Source of the DNA: Salinibacter ruber DSM 13855
GTDB taxonomy: Bacteria > Bacteroidota > Rhodothermia > Rhodothermales > Salinibacteraceae
Assembly: GCF_000013045.1 (NCBI RefSeq)
Contig: NC_007677.1
Coordinates: forward strand, 2,170,001 to 2,234,000
Reading direction: 5' to 3'
DNA length: 64,000 nt
Positions within the stretch are counted from its first letter, which is position 1. Each line of letters begins with the position of its first letter. The notes under the pieces are model-generated. The model saw only the letters and a list, made by a program, of their open reading frames with translations. It did no database searches and was not told the origin of the DNA. Made by a program: the position numbers and the translations under genes. Below are positions 1 through 15,823 of this stretch, one piece after another.

Positions 1-3335
<3,335 letters not shown>

Positions 3336-3363
3336 ATGCGGTTTTTAAATCTAGAATGGATCG

Positions 3364-3445
3364 TGCGGAGTGGGAGGGGGGGAGCGAACGAAGTGACGAA
3401 CACGGCCCGCAGACCGAGTCGCCGGTTCGCACTTCGCACTCCGCA
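3364..3445. repeat. Heptamer-repeat inverted repeat between rpoB and rpoC
   Basis: On the plus strand three heptamers run in tandem at 3425-3445 (GTTCGCA, CTTCGCA, CTCCGCA). The outer nine bases CACTCCGCA (3437-3445) are the perfect reverse complement of TGCGGAGTG at 3364-3372. An inner pair, CGAAGTG (3389-3395) and CACTTCG (3430-3436), can also anneal. The element fills most of the rpoB-rpoC spacer and would form a hairpin in the transcript. It lacks a T-tract, so it is probably not a terminator. A similar element lies between mutA and mutB. Confidence 0.6.
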
Positions 3446-3446
3446 A

Positions 3447-7310
<3,864 letters not shown>

Positions 7311-7889
7311 AGGCTGTAGGTATCGCTCGCGTGAATATACTGCGTTCGCAAAACATCCGACACGCCGGACGGCACGGGTGCGAATACCGTGCGTGGGGCC
7401 TCGGAAGCAGGGGGATCCATGTCTGTCGTCGGGGGGCGCAGGCCCATGAGCCATCGGTCAAGCCACAAGCCGCCGTCCCGGTGCCTCGGTACGTCAGATG
7501 CGCAGCGCCCTTCTGCGCCCGGCCTTGCAGGCTCATTCGCGACAGTCCACGAGTCGGGCTCAAAGATGGAGAAGGCGACCGCCGGAACCACCGCTTCCGG
7601 CATGAGACATAGGCCCTGACTGAGCAAGAGGCCCCGCGGGCAAGGTTCACCCGAGAAAGTACACTCAGACAGGACGGCATCTACGGTCGTCCGTGACGGC
7701 TTGTTTCAGGACCGCCCTTCGGGTTTCGGGGGGATTCCCCCCAAAGAAGCCAAAGGCCAATCCCGAGCACGTTCGGGACGGAACCCGAATCGTCCAGGAT
7801 CGGCCTTCGCGGGCAAGAAGCCTCTCACCGGCGCGACAGGGCTCGTCTCCGCCCTGTCTTGGCTTTCTCATTCATATGGAGGCAGGCGC
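7311..7889 (-). other. Long structured rplL-rpoB spacer, no gene
   Basis: This 579-bp spacer has no convincing coding frame on either strand; the open frames lack the acidic composition and GC-rich third positions of the neighbours. It holds three clear hairpins. GACAGGGC (7835-7842) pairs with GCCCTGTC (7851-7858). TCCCGA (7761-7766) pairs with TCGGGA (7773-7778). A run of six G (7728-7733) pairs with six C (7737-7742) across an ATT loop. None is followed by a T-tract on the minus strand. In E. coli this spacer holds an attenuator and an RNase III site; a similar role here is inference. Confidence 0.55.
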
Positions 7890-8273
7890 CTACTGGAGCT
7901 CAACCTCGCCCCCGGCGTCTTCAATCTGCGCCTTGAGGTCGTCGGCCTCCTCACGGGAGACGCCTTCGCTCACCGGATTCGGTGCCTCGTCCACGAGCGA
8001 CTTGGCCTCCTTGAGACCCATGCCCGTGATGGAGCGGACCTCTTTGATAACCTGAATCTTGTTGCCCCCAATGCCGGTGAGCACAACGTCGAATGCCGTC
8101 TGCTCTTCCTCCTCGGCGTCTCCGTCGGCACCGCCTCCGCCGTCGGCCGCCACGGCAACGCCCGCCGAGGCCGGCTGGATGTCGTATTCCTCTTCAAGAT
8201 GATTCGCGAGCTCGTTGGCTTCCTGGATGGTAAGCCCAACGAGCTGTTCGGCAAGTTCTTCGATGTCAGCCAT
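7890..8273 (-). CDS. rplL: 50S ribosomal protein L7/L12
   Basis: Stalk protein that recruits translational GTPases, present as multiple dimers bound to L10. It has 127 aa, about the family length. The N-terminal dimerisation helix ([16 protein letters not shown]) is followed by an Ala/Gly hinge with an acidic run (residues ~40-57). The C-terminal domain carries the conserved factor-binding signature [20 protein letters not shown]. It lies 138 bp downstream of rplJ in the usual order and is followed by the long structured spacer before rpoB. Confidence 0.97.
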   Translation of the reverse strand: MADIEELAEQLVGLTIQEANELANHLEEEYDIQPASAGVAVAADGGGGADGDAEEEEQTAFDVVLTGIGGNKIQVIKEVRSITGMGLKEAKSLVDEAPNPVSEGVSREEADDLKAQIEDAGGEVELQ

Positions 8274-8411
8274 AGGTTTGGTTGTGTAGTTGGTCCTGCG
8301 GCGGTCTTGGCACCGACCACAATCGGCGCTGCGCCGCGAATTAAGGCGAGTGTGGATGGTCGGGACGCCGGTGGCTTGGACCTCGTTCGTGAGGCCGGAA
8401 CGCCACCTGCG

Positions 8412-8948
8412 CTACTCGTCTTCCTCTTCGTCCGCGAGGGACTGGAGCAGGCCGGACAGACGCTGACCGGGCCCCTGAAGGCCGCCCACCAGATTCTGGG
8501 CCGGCGCCAGCAGGCGACCGATGACCTCCCCAATGAGCTCCTCGCGCGACTTCAGCTCCGCAAGCGTATCGAGCGCCTCCGGATCGTCGTACATGTCGCC
8601 CTCAATCCAGGCGACCTTCAATTCCGGGCGGCCCAGCTCTTCCTCCTCCAAAAAGTCTTGGAGAACCCGAGCGGGCTTGGCCGGGTCTTCGCTGAAGGCG
8701 ATGGCCGTAGGCCCCGCAAAAAACTCTTCCAGGGCGTCCTTCCCCTCGATGCGATCGAGGGCGAGGCGGGCCAGGGTGTTCTTGGTGACCTGATACTCGA
8801 CGCCCGCCTCCCGAAAGCGCCCCCGGAGGTCGTTCGACTGGGCGACGGTCAAGCCCTCAAAGTTGGTCAGGTAGATAATCGGGTACTCGTTGAGCTTCTC
8901 CCCGATCTCTTCGATGATTTCGGCTTTCTCGGCTCGGTTCTTCGACAT
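8412..8948 (-). CDS. rplJ: 50S ribosomal protein L10
   Basis: Base of the ribosomal stalk; binds 23S rRNA and carries L7/L12 dimers. It has 178 aa from the ATG at 8948 (MSKNRAEKAEII). An in-frame ATG nine codons earlier would overlap upstream spacer and is less likely. Typical L10 features are the N-terminal EGLTVAQSNDLRGRFR segment and VTKNTLARLAL. The C-terminal helix ends in the acidic tail SLADEEEDE. It lies between rplA and rplL. The leader is only about 51 bp, shorter than the L10-binding leader known in E. coli. Confidence 0.97.
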   Translation of the reverse strand: MSKNRAEKAEIIEEIGEKLNEYPIIYLTNFEGLTVAQSNDLRGRFREAGVEYQVTKNTLARLALDRIEGKDALEEFFAGPTAIAFSEDPAKPARVLQDFLEEEELGRPELKVAWIEGDMYDDPEALDTLAELKSREELIGEVIGRLLAPAQNLVGGLQGPGQRLSGLLQSLADEEEDE

Positions 8949-8999
8949 GGAATGGGCAAGTTGGTCGGTGTGCAACGACGACGGCCAGGGGCGACGGGG

Positions 9000-9713
9000 C
9001 TACCGGGCTTCACTGAGCACGGAGCTCCGATCCACGCGCACCGGCGGCCCCATCGTGGCCGACAGCGTGATCGAGCGCAGGTAGAGCCCGCCCGCCGAGG
9101 CCGGCCGGAGCCGAATGACCTCGCGGAGGAGCGCCTGGGCGTTCTCGTACAGCTCGTCGGGGGAAAAGGACGCCTTTCCGATGGGGGTGTGCAGGTTGCC
9201 ACTCTGATCGACGCGGAACTCAATCTTTCCGGCCTTAATCTCTTCGATCGCGTCGGCCACGTCCATCGTGACGGTCCCGCTTTTCGGGTTCGGCATGAGG
9301 CCGCGCGGGCCCAGAATGCGCCCGAGCTGCCCCACCTGCCCCATGACGTCCGGCGTGGCGATGGCCACGTCAAAGTCGAGCCAGTTTTCCTCTTCGATGC
9401 GCTCGATGTATTCGTCGAGCCCCACGTAGTCGGCGCCTGCCTCCTCGGCCTCCTGCTGCTTGCCCTCACTGGCCAACACCAGCACGGTGACTTCTCGACC
9501 GGTGCCATTGGGAAGGGTGATCGACCCTCGCACCATCTGGTCGGCGTGCTGCGGGTCGACGCCGAGACGAAGGTCGAGGTCAATCGACTCGTCGAAATTG
9601 GCGGTTGCGGTGTCTTTCGCCAACCCTGCGGCCTCTCGCAGCTTCACAGGCTCGTCCTGCTCCTCCACGAGCTCGTTGGCGTCTTGGTATCGTTTGCCTT
9701 CAATGTTTGCCAT
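9000..9713 (-). CDS. rplA: 50S ribosomal protein L1
   Basis: Binds 23S rRNA at the E-site L1 stalk and is often an autogenous translational repressor. It has 237 aa from the ATG at 9713 ([12 protein letters not shown]). Conserved motifs are [19 protein letters not shown] and the C-terminal [15 protein letters not shown]. The last ten residues (RSSVLSEAR and the residue before it) extend slightly past the usual family end. It lies in the rplK-rplA-rplJ-rplL order expected for this operon. Confidence 0.97.
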
Positions 9714-9833
9714 AACAGATGCGGTTGTGTGGTACGAGCGTCCCCTCGATCGGTACCGAGACGACTCCCACGTGAACAACGAATGCGGCGACAATACGGA
9801 TCTGAGCGGTCGTCCCCCAAAAGGACGGGGGAC

Positions 9834-10274
9834 CTACTCGTGGGCCGGCTTGCCCTCTACGGTAATTCCCATGGACCGGGCCGTGCCCGCCACCATGCTC
9901 GCCCCCTTCTCCACGGTGTGGGCATTCAGGTCCTGAAGCTTCTGGTCGGCAATGTCCAGGCAATCGTCCCAAGTGACCGTGCCGGCATCGTCCCGAAGCG
10001 GGTCGCCCGCGGCGGTTTCGATGTCGGCCTTCTGCTTCAGAAGAACGGATGCCGGCGGGCTCTTGACGATGAAGTCAAAGGAGCGGTCGGCGTACACCGT
10101 AATCTCGACCGGGAGGAGCGTCCCCATCCGGTCTTCGGTGCGGGAGTTGAATGCCTTGCAGAACTCCATGATGTTCACGCCGTGCTGCCCGAGGGCCGGG
10201 CCGATGGGCGGGGCGGGATTGGCCTGTCCGCCCTTGATTTGAAGCTTGATGGTTTGTTCGACCGGTGCTGCCAT
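9834..10274 (-). CDS. rplK: 50S ribosomal protein L11
   Basis: Binds the GTPase-associated region of 23S rRNA and is needed for stringent-factor activation. It has 146 aa from the ATG at 10274 ([16 protein letters not shown]). The proline-rich N-terminal signature [18 protein letters not shown], the site linked to thiopeptide interaction, is intact. The C-terminal rRNA-binding half contains [10 protein letters not shown]. The open frame extends upstream but the sequence there is not L11. It sits 118 bp downstream of nusG, and that gap contains a short GACGGC/GCCGTC hairpin (10356-10376). Confidence 0.97.
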   Translation of the reverse strand: MAAPVEQTIKLQIKGGQANPAPPIGPALGQHGVNIMEFCKAFNSRTEDRMGTLLPVEITVYADRSFDFIVKSPPASVLLKQKADIETAAGDPLRDDAGTVTWDDCLDIADQKLQDLNAHTVEKGASMVAGTARSMGITVEGKPAHE

Positions 10275-10392
10275 GTGCGTATGGGCGGTACAAACGTTGC
10301 CCGATGGGAGTCGGGCCCACTTCCGCCGGTTTGTTCGAGAAACACGAGAAAGGGCGACGGCCCCAGTGGCGCCGTCATTGCGAAGTGTGCAT

Positions 10393-10950
10393 TTACTCTT
10401 CGTGCTCGACCTGGAGGTAGTCGAGCTCAACAGGGGTCTTTCGCCCGAAGATGGAGACCATCACCTTGACCTTCATCTGGTCGGGGTAGACGTCCTCTAC
10501 AATCCCATTGAAGCTGTCGAAGGGCCCGTCCACCACCTTCACCGGGTCGCCCACCTTGAACGGCATTTCGGGCTGCTCCCCCATCTCCTCCGCACGATCC
10601 ATCTTGCCGAGGATGCGCTTGATCTCCTCCTCGCGGAGCTGGGTCGGTTCGTCTCCGGTCCCCGTCGTCAAGAACCCGATCACCGACGGAAGGTCCTCGG
10701 CGAGGTCGCGGAGGTCGGACGTGAGGGTGCAGTTGAGGAGGATGTATCCGGGAAAGAATGTTTTCTCCTTTGTCTTCTTCTCTCCCCCTTTCATTTCGAA
10801 GACCGTTTCCGTGGGAATCAGGATTTCCTCCACCTGGTCCTCAAGCCCAATTCGCTCGATCTCACTTTCCAGGTACCGACGCACCTTTTTCTCATGGTTC
10901 GAGAACGTGCGGAGCACGTACCACGTGTCTGTCTCTGTGTCTTCAGCCAT
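10393..10950 (-). CDS. nusG: Transcription termination/antitermination factor NusG
   Basis: RNA-polymerase clamp-binding factor that couples transcription with Rho or the ribosome. It has 185 aa from the ATG at 10950 ([15 protein letters not shown]). The NGN domain contains [14 protein letters not shown] and FFPGYILL. The C-terminal KOW domain contains [21 protein letters not shown] charged linker between them ([19 protein letters not shown]) is moderately extended. It is followed by rplK and preceded by secE, the standard arrangement. Confidence 0.97.
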   Translation of the reverse strand: MAEDTETDTWYVLRTFSNHEKKVRRYLESEIERIGLEDQVEEILIPTETVFEMKGGEKKTKEKTFFPGYILLNCTLTSDLRDLAEDLPSVIGFLTTGTGDEPTQLREEEIKRILGKMDRAEEMGEQPEMPFKVGDPVKVVDGPFDSFNGIVEDVYPDQMKVKVMVSIFGRKTPVELDYLQVEHEE

Positions 10951-10999
10951 AGCGGATGTCAAATGCCTGCAGCAGTCGATGCGCGGCCCACCTCTCGGG

Positions 11000-11185
11000 T
11001 TATACCCGGTAGAGGATCTCCAGGATTCGCTGGATGACCTGGTCGGCCAGAAATATAAATCCGGAGACGATCAGTGTGGCGACGATCGTGATGAGCGTGC
11101 TACTGATCAGTTCGTCACGGCCGGGCCAGTTCACCTTCTCCATCTCCGCAACGACGTTTTCCAGGTACTCACGTATCCAGGTCAT
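11000..11185 (-). CDS. secE: Preprotein translocase subunit SecE
   Basis: Essential small membrane subunit of the SecYEG channel. It has 61 aa from the ATG at 11185 (MTWIREYLENVVAEMEKVNWPGRDE). The amphipathic helix with the VNWPGRDEL signature precedes a single transmembrane segment (about residues 31-50, LITIVATLIVSGFIFLA). This is the short single-TM form usual outside enterobacteria. Its place between tRNA-Trp and nusG is characteristic. Upstream in-frame codons read into the spacer and are rejected. Confidence 0.95.
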   Translation of the reverse strand: MTWIREYLENVVAEMEKVNWPGRDELISSTLITIVATLIVSGFIFLADQVIQRILEILYRV

Positions 11186-11296
11186 GGGCAAAGAGTCAGA
11201 TGAGCAGACCGTGGCCTGCGACAGAACGCGCTCGTCGGAGCGGCTCGCCAGCACGAGAAAGGCCGATTCGAACGGGCATTCACCCGGCCCGTAGTG

Positions 11297-11372
11297 TGGC
11301 ACGGACGGGAGGACTCGAACCCCCAACCGGCGGATTTGGAGTCCGCTGCTCTCCCAGTTGAGCTACGTCCGC
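11297..11372 (-). tRNA. trnW: tRNA-Trp (anticodon CCA)
   Basis: On the minus strand the 76-nt cloverleaf begins GCGGACG and ends CGTCCGT-G-CCA, giving a 7-bp acceptor stem with a G-U closing pair. The discriminator base is G, as usual for bacterial tRNA-Trp, and the CCA end is encoded. The D arm contains AGCTCAACTGGGAGAGC. The anticodon arm reads CGGACTCCAAATCCG, with CCA in the loop. The T arm contains GGTTCGAGTCC. It lies between tuf and secE, its common location in bacteria. Confidence 0.97.
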
Positions 11373-11390
11373 GAATGCGGTGTGGGGAAC

Positions 11391-11430
11391 GCCTCGTCAG
11401 CGCGGCCCGCACAGGGGTGGCGGACGAGGC
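11391..11430 (-). other. Inverted repeat between tuf and tRNA-Trp
   Basis: GCCTCGTC at 11391-11398 is the exact reverse complement of GACGAGGC at 11423-11430, with a 24-base loop. It lies in the 90-bp tuf to tRNA-Trp spacer. No T-tract follows on the minus strand. It may be a processing structure in a tuf-tRNA-secE co-transcript; that role is inference. Confidence 0.3.
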
Positions 11431-11462
11431 GCATCGAGGACCGCCCCGACACCGAAAGTGTC

Positions 11463-12653
11463 CTAGTCCAGGATGTCGGTCACCACCCCGGCGCCGACCG
11501 TGTGCCCCCCCTCCCGAATCGCAAACCGCAGGCCCTCCTCCAGCGCCACCGGCTCAATCAAGCTCCCCTCAAACGTCGCGTTATCCCCCGGCATCACCAT
11601 CTCTACCCCCTCGGGCAGCTCAATCGACCCGGTCACATCGGTCGTCCGAAAGTAAAACTGCGGCTGGTACCCGTCGAAAAACGGCGTGTGACGACCCCCC
11701 TCCTCCTTGCTGAGCACGTACACCTCGCACTCAAACTCCTTGTGCGGCGTCACCGTCCCCGGCTCCGCCAGTACCATCCCCCGCTTGACCTCCTCCTTCT
11801 CAATCCCCCGAAGCAAAATGCCTGCGTTGTCCCCTGCCTCCCCCTCCTCCAAGGTCTTGTTGAACATCTCAATGCCGGTGACCACCGAGTCCATCTTCTC
11901 CTCCTGCATCCCGACAATCTCAATCTCGTCCTGCAGCTGCACCCGGCCCCGCTCAATCCGACCGGTCACCACCGTCCCCCGGCCCGTGATCGAAAAGATA
12001 TCCTCCACCGGCATCAAAAACGGCTTCTCCACGTCCCGCTCCGGCGTCGGAATGTACTCGTCGACCGCCTCCATCAGCTCCATGATCTTCTCCTCGTGCT
12101 CCTCGCTGGACTCGAGGGCCTGCAGCGCCGACCCCCGCACCACCGGCACCTCGTCGCCCGGGAACTCGTACTCGGTCAAAAGCTCCCGGACCTCCATCTC
12201 CACCAGCTCCAACAGCTCCGCGTCGTCGACCAGATCGGTCTTGTTCATGAACACCACCAGGTAGGGCACCCCCACCTGACGGGCCAAAAGAATGTGCTCT
12301 CGGGTCTGGGGCATCGGGCCGTCGTCCGACCCCACAACGAGAATGGCTCCGTCCATCTGCGCCGCCCCCGTCACCATGTTCTTGACGTAGTCCGCGTGCC
12401 CCGGGCAGTCGACATGAGCGTAGTGCCGGTTCTCCGTCTCGTACTCGACGTGGCTCGTGGCAATCGTAATGCCGCGCTCCCGCTCCTCCGGCGCGTTGTC
12501 GATCGCCTCAAAGGTCTGCTCCGCCGCCCCGCCGACGCGCTCGGCCAGTACCTTCGTGATCGCCGCCGTCAAGGTCGTCTTCCCGTGGTCGACGTGTCCG
12601 ATCGTTCCTACGTTCACATGCGGCTTCTCCCGCGCAAACTCTTCCTTGGCCAT
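11463..12653 (-). CDS. tuf: Translation elongation factor Tu
   Basis: GTPase delivering aminoacyl-tRNA to the ribosome. It has 396 aa from the ATG at 12653 ([17 protein letters not shown]). The G1 motif GHVDHGKT is at residues 19-26; the effector segment [20 protein letters not shown] and the NKTD motif are intact. Domains II and III follow, with [13 protein letters not shown]. The only extra open frame upstream (39 codons) falls in a structured leader and is not EF-Tu. Only one tuf copy is visible in the window. Confidence 0.98.
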   Translation of the reverse strand: MAKEEFAREKPHVNVGTIGHVDHGKTTLTAAITKVLAERVGGAAEQTFEAIDNAPEERERGITIATSHVEYETENRHYAHVDCPGHADYVKNMVTGAAQMDGAILVVGSDDGPMPQTREHILLARQVGVPYLVVFMNKTDLVDDAELLELVEMEVRELLTEYEFPGDEVPVVRGSALQALESSEEHEEKIMELMEAVDEYIPTPERDVEKPFLMPVEDIFSITGRGTVVTGRIERGRVQLQDEIEIVGMQEEKMDSVVTGIEMFNKTLEEGEAGDNAGILLRGIEKEEVKRGMVLAEPGTVTPHKEFECEVYVLSKEEGGRHTPFFDGYQPQFYFRTTDVTGSIELPEGVEMVMPGDNATFEGSLIEPVALEEGLRFAIREGGHTVGAGVVTDILD

Positions 12654-13100
12654 AACGTCTATGTGGTGGTCGTATTCAGGGTGAATCGGAGTGGATGCAG
12701 GACATCCGCCGTGGTCCGGCGGAAGGGGCCTTCGCCTCAGGGGCGTCCGCAGCAGACGCCCCCGGATCATTTGCTGTGCAGTCTGAGAAAACCTTCCATG
12801 TCACGCAGGGTTCCGGCGCGACACTGACTTCACTGGCTTTCCAACTCTGACGTTTTCGTCTCCGCGGTCTGCGTCCGGGTGCCTAGCGCCACGTAGAGAG
12901 ACTTCGGGGCCCAACGTTTGGTTCCGGCTCCCGACAGACGCAGAGGGGACTCGTGCCGTGTAGCCCCTGTGTCCCACCAGTATTCGCACACTTCTTCCCG
13001 TTTTCCGGCGCGCATTCAGACCAATGCCGCCGTGTACCGGTTGCAGCGAAGGCAGATTCACGTACACCTTCTCCCCTCCGGTAGTCCGCTTCTCCGTCGT
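12654..13100. other. Divergent tuf / permease intergenic region with tuf-leader hairpins
   Basis: This 447-bp region has no supported gene. Near tuf, on the minus-strand transcript, two strong hairpins occur. GGGGCGTC (12740-12747) pairs with GACGCCCC (12755-12762), and CCGCCG (12706-12711) pairs with CGGCGG (12717-12722). Farther out, TCTGCGTC (12868-12875) and GACGCAGA (12937-12944) are inverted repeats. I looked for tRNA genes, which often precede tuf, and found no T-arm. The plus strand must also hold the promoter of the permease gene; no clear box was recognised. Confidence 0.45.
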
Positions 13101-14885
13101 ATGGACCCACAGTTGCTAATTGTATTTGCGATCCTAGGGCTCACTGTCACCCTGATTGTGACCGAGGCATTTCGGATTGACGTGGTGGCAATCCTGGCCA
13201 TGCTCTCGCTGGTCTGGGCCGGCAGCATCACACCGGAGCAGGCACGGTCGGGCTTCTCAAGCAATGCTGTCTTCGCCATCATTGCGGTCATGATTATGGG
13301 GCGGGGCCTTTACAAATCGGGCATCACCGAGAGGATTGCCAGTTTCATTCTGCAGATTGCAGGGGCGGGGCGGCGTCAAATCATCTCCACAGTATCGGTC
13401 ACCGTCGGGCTGATGTCCGGCCTCATGCAGAACCTGGGGGCCGCCGCTCTCTTCCTTCCCGTCATGACCGGCATCTCGAAGCGGGAACAGATTTCCATCT
13501 CTAGCCTCCTGATGCCGATGGGCTTCGCCGCCCTGCTCGGGGGCACCCTGACGATGGTCGGAACGAGTTCGCTGATCGTTCTCAACGACCTCCTCACGGC
13601 CCGGGGCCTCTCGACGTTTGGCCTCTTCAGCGTCTTCCCCATCGGGCTCGTCCTGCTGATCGTGGGCGTCGGGTACTTTTCTCTTCTCGGTCCGTACGTG
13701 CTTCCCTCCAAGCGCGAGGAGAGCGACACTACCTCCCCCGGCCAAAAGCTGCTGAACGTATGGGGCCTCTCGGACAGCATCTATACCTTCCAGATTCCTG
13801 GCGGCAGCGACCTCATCGGGAAATCCGCCGAGGAGTCCCGAATGGGCGCCAACTACAATATCAACCTGTTGGAGGTGTACGACGACGAGCAGTCGGACTA
13901 CGACATTTGGCGGGAGATTCGGTTCCAGAAGCAGCAGAAGATTGTGGTCCAGGGCCAGGAGGGGGACGTCGAGGCCTTCAAAAGCACCTACGGCCTCGAA
14001 CTTACAGAAGAAGAAGACAAGTCGGATCTTGGATCAAGCGGCGGGTACATAGAGGTTGTCATTCCGGCCCGGTCCAGTCTCGTGGGCAAAACCCTGCGGG
14101 ACGTGCCGCTCCGCGACACCTACAACGCGCAGGTGGTGCTCTTTTTCAGTGAAAGCGAGGTGGTGGAGAAGGGCTGGGCCGACCGGGTCATTCAGGCCGG
14201 AGACACGATGGTCCTGCACGCGAAGTGGGAGAGCCTGGAGTTCTTCAGGCAGAGCGAGAACTTTATCACCGTGACCCCACTGGAGTATGAGCCCAAACAT
14301 CCCGAGAAGGCCTGGCTGTCGGTGGGCAGCTTCGCCGGAGCGATCGGGCTGGTCCTCGCCCTCGACCTTTCCATCTCCATCGGCTTTCTTACCGGGGCCA
14401 TCGCCATGATTCTTGGCGGCGTACTGACGATCGAAGAGGCCTATCGCTCGGTCGAATGGAAAGTCGTCTTTCTGATCGCGGGCCTCATCCCCATCGGCAT
14501 CGCCATGGAGGAATCGGGGGCCGCCTCGGTCATTGCCCAAACCCTGGCGGCCCTGGTCCAGGGCGTCCATCCGTTCCTAATCTTGTTTTCCCTGGGCCTG
14601 TTGATGACCTTCTTCTCCCTGGTCATGTCCAACGTGGCGGCCACCGTTCTCATGGCGCCCCTCGTGCTTGAGATGGCCGGCACCATCGACCTCACGGCAC
14701 AGGTGTTGGTCCTTCAGGTGGGGCTCTGTGCGGCAAACTCGTTCATTCTGCCTACCCACCACGTGAACGCCCTCCTCATGACGCCGGGCGGCTACCGCGT
14801 CCCGGACTACCTCCGTGCCGGGAGCGCTCTGTCGCTCATCTTCGTGCTCGTCACCACCACAATGCTTTATCTGTTCTACCTGTAA
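13101..14885 (+). CDS. SLC13-family (DASS/ArsB-like) permease with two RCK_C domains
   Basis: Predicted inner-membrane anion or Na+-coupled transporter of 594 aa. An N-terminal hydrophobic half (residues ~1-200, several TM segments) includes a glycine-rich LMPMGFAALLGGTLTMVGTS hairpin typical of the ion-transporter superfamily. Two TrkA-C/RCK_C modules follow at about 227-300 and 315-390 (SSLVGKTLRDVPLRDTYNAQ). The second hydrophobic half contains the twin motif MSNVAATVLMAPL. The start is the ATG at 13101; the open frame extends upstream but is not membrane-like. Substrate cannot be assigned; sulfate or a dicarboxylate is plausible by family. RCK_C domains usually bind a small ligand and could gate the transporter. 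Confidence 0.85.
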   Translation: MDPQLLIVFAILGLTVTLIVTEAFRIDVVAILAMLSLVWAGSITPEQARSGFSSNAVFAIIAVMIMGRGLYKSGITERIASFILQIAGAGRRQIISTVSVTVGLMSGLMQNLGAAALFLPVMTGISKREQISISSLLMPMGFAALLGGTLTMVGTSSLIVLNDLLTARGLSTFGLFSVFPIGLVLLIVGVGYFSLLGPYVLPSKREESDTTSPGQKLLNVWGLSDSIYTFQIPGGSDLIGKSAEESRMGANYNINLLEVYDDEQSDYDIWREIRFQKQQKIVVQGQEGDVEAFKSTYGLELTEEEDKSDLGSSGGYIEVVIPARSSLVGKTLRDVPLRDTYNAQVVLFFSESEVVEKGWADRVIQAGDTMVLHAKWESLEFFRQSENFITVTPLEYEPKHPEKAWLSVGSFAGAIGLVLALDLSISIGFLTGAIAMILGGVLTIEEAYRSVEWKVVFLIAGLIPIGIAMEESGAASVIAQTLAALVQGVHPFLILFSLGLLMTFFSLVMSNVAATVLMAPLVLEMAGTIDLTAQVLVLQVGLCAANSFILPTHHVNALLMTPGGYRVPDYLRAGSALSLIFVLVTTTMLYLFYL

Positions 14886-15056
14886 GCGCCTGTACCGAAG
14901 GGGCTCGTCTCGGGACGTGCGCCTGCTTCACACAATGCGCACAGAGAAACCCGAGGGCTCTTCCACTGGTACCTTTTTGTCCGTACTGCAGGGGTTTGCT
15001 TGCGCCCGCAGTGTCAACTTGACCCGCCGTCTTTCTTTTGACGACTCCGTTCATCC

Positions 15057-15368
15057 ATGAGGTCCCGTTCCGCTAGAAGTCAGAAGGTACAACCTCATAC
15101 CCGAAGTGGAGAGCTTACCTCCCAGTCCGGCATCATCACTGGACGCCTGGCCGACTGGGCCGATGCCTTGGAGACGACGAGCTCCGAGCTGCTGGACGCC
15201 ATGGACCGCGCCGGCATCGAGCCACTTATCGACACGGGGGCGTCCAAGGACGGAGAAGGCCACGACCGCCCGACCAACCCTGAGCTCCGCTGCATCGCGA
15301 TGACGGAGGCGGACGTGGGTCGCGTAAGCGCCGAGCTGCTCGAAATTTCTCCTGTGGCGCGCGAGTAG
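15057..15368 (+). CDS. Small acidic orphan protein
   Basis: 103 aa, function not recognised. Codon use is strongly GC3-biased with Asp/Glu/Ala codons like neighbouring real genes, especially from codon 25 onward (GRLADWADALETTSSELLDAMDRAGIE), so I believe it is coded. The N-terminal 20 residues are basic and have less typical codons, so a later start is possible. No signal peptide or TM segment is seen. It is separated by 171 bp from the permease and converges on the small minus-strand gene at 15493. Confidence 0.55.
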   Translation: MRSRSARSQKVQPHTRSGELTSQSGIITGRLADWADALETTSSELLDAMDRAGIEPLIDTGASKDGEGHDRPTNPELRCIAMTEADVGRVSAELLEISPVARE

Positions 15369-15492
15369 GAAGTGCCCCCGCTCTCCCCGATGCCCGTGCC
15401 CACCGCCGCGTTCAGGGGACACGGCCGGCTTGGGCTGGCATTACTACGAGCCCACACGCGTCCCCGGAATGGGGAGGCGGGGCCCGGGCTGC

Positions 15493-15735
15493 CTATCCGG
15501 GGACCTTTTGCCCCACGAGGTTTGCGGCCTCGTCCATCAGGCGTTTGAAGCGGTGGGCGGTCGACACGCTCTCGAACGAGAGCTCCCACTGATTCATCTC
15601 CACGCGGGTCAGCGTGAAATCCGACGGATCGAATCCTGCCGGTACGGCAAGGTGAATGACCGCGTACATGCGTTTCTTGCTGTCGGTCGTCACGGTTACA
15701 ACGGCTCCGTGACGCTCGACATCGATCGGTATCAT
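15493..15735 (-). CDS. Small conserved-looking hypothetical protein
   Basis: 80 aa, function not recognised. The sequence looks like one compact alpha/beta domain: a beta-rich start (MIPIDVERHGAVVTVTT), a hydrophobic strand (MYAVIHLAV) and a helical end (HRFKRLMDEAANLVGQKV). A longer plus-strand frame overlaps it but is rich in Arg and Pro and lacks halophile composition. It lies 88 bp downstream of the Big_1-type lipoprotein and on the same strand, so co-transcription is possible. Confidence 0.6.
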   Translation of the reverse strand: MIPIDVERHGAVVTVTTDSKKRMYAVIHLAVPAGFDPSDFTLTRVEMNQWELSFESVSTAHRFKRLMDEAANLVGQKVPG

Positions 15736-15823
15736 TGCCTTAACTGCTTTTGGGGGAATCGCGGGGATGTCACCGCCCCAACAAGGCCCTCAGGCCTCCG
15801 GAGGCGACGTAGGGATGGGTGTC

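Noticed and set aside
7331-7619. Short plus-strand frames in the rplL-rpoB spacer
   Set aside because: Ser/Arg/Pro-rich with no codon bias like the neighbours; they cross the rpoB leader.
12860-12950. Possible tRNA in the tuf leader
   Set aside because: The TCTGCGTC/GACGCAGA inverted repeat looked like an acceptor stem, but there is no T-arm GTTCNANNC and no anticodon arm.
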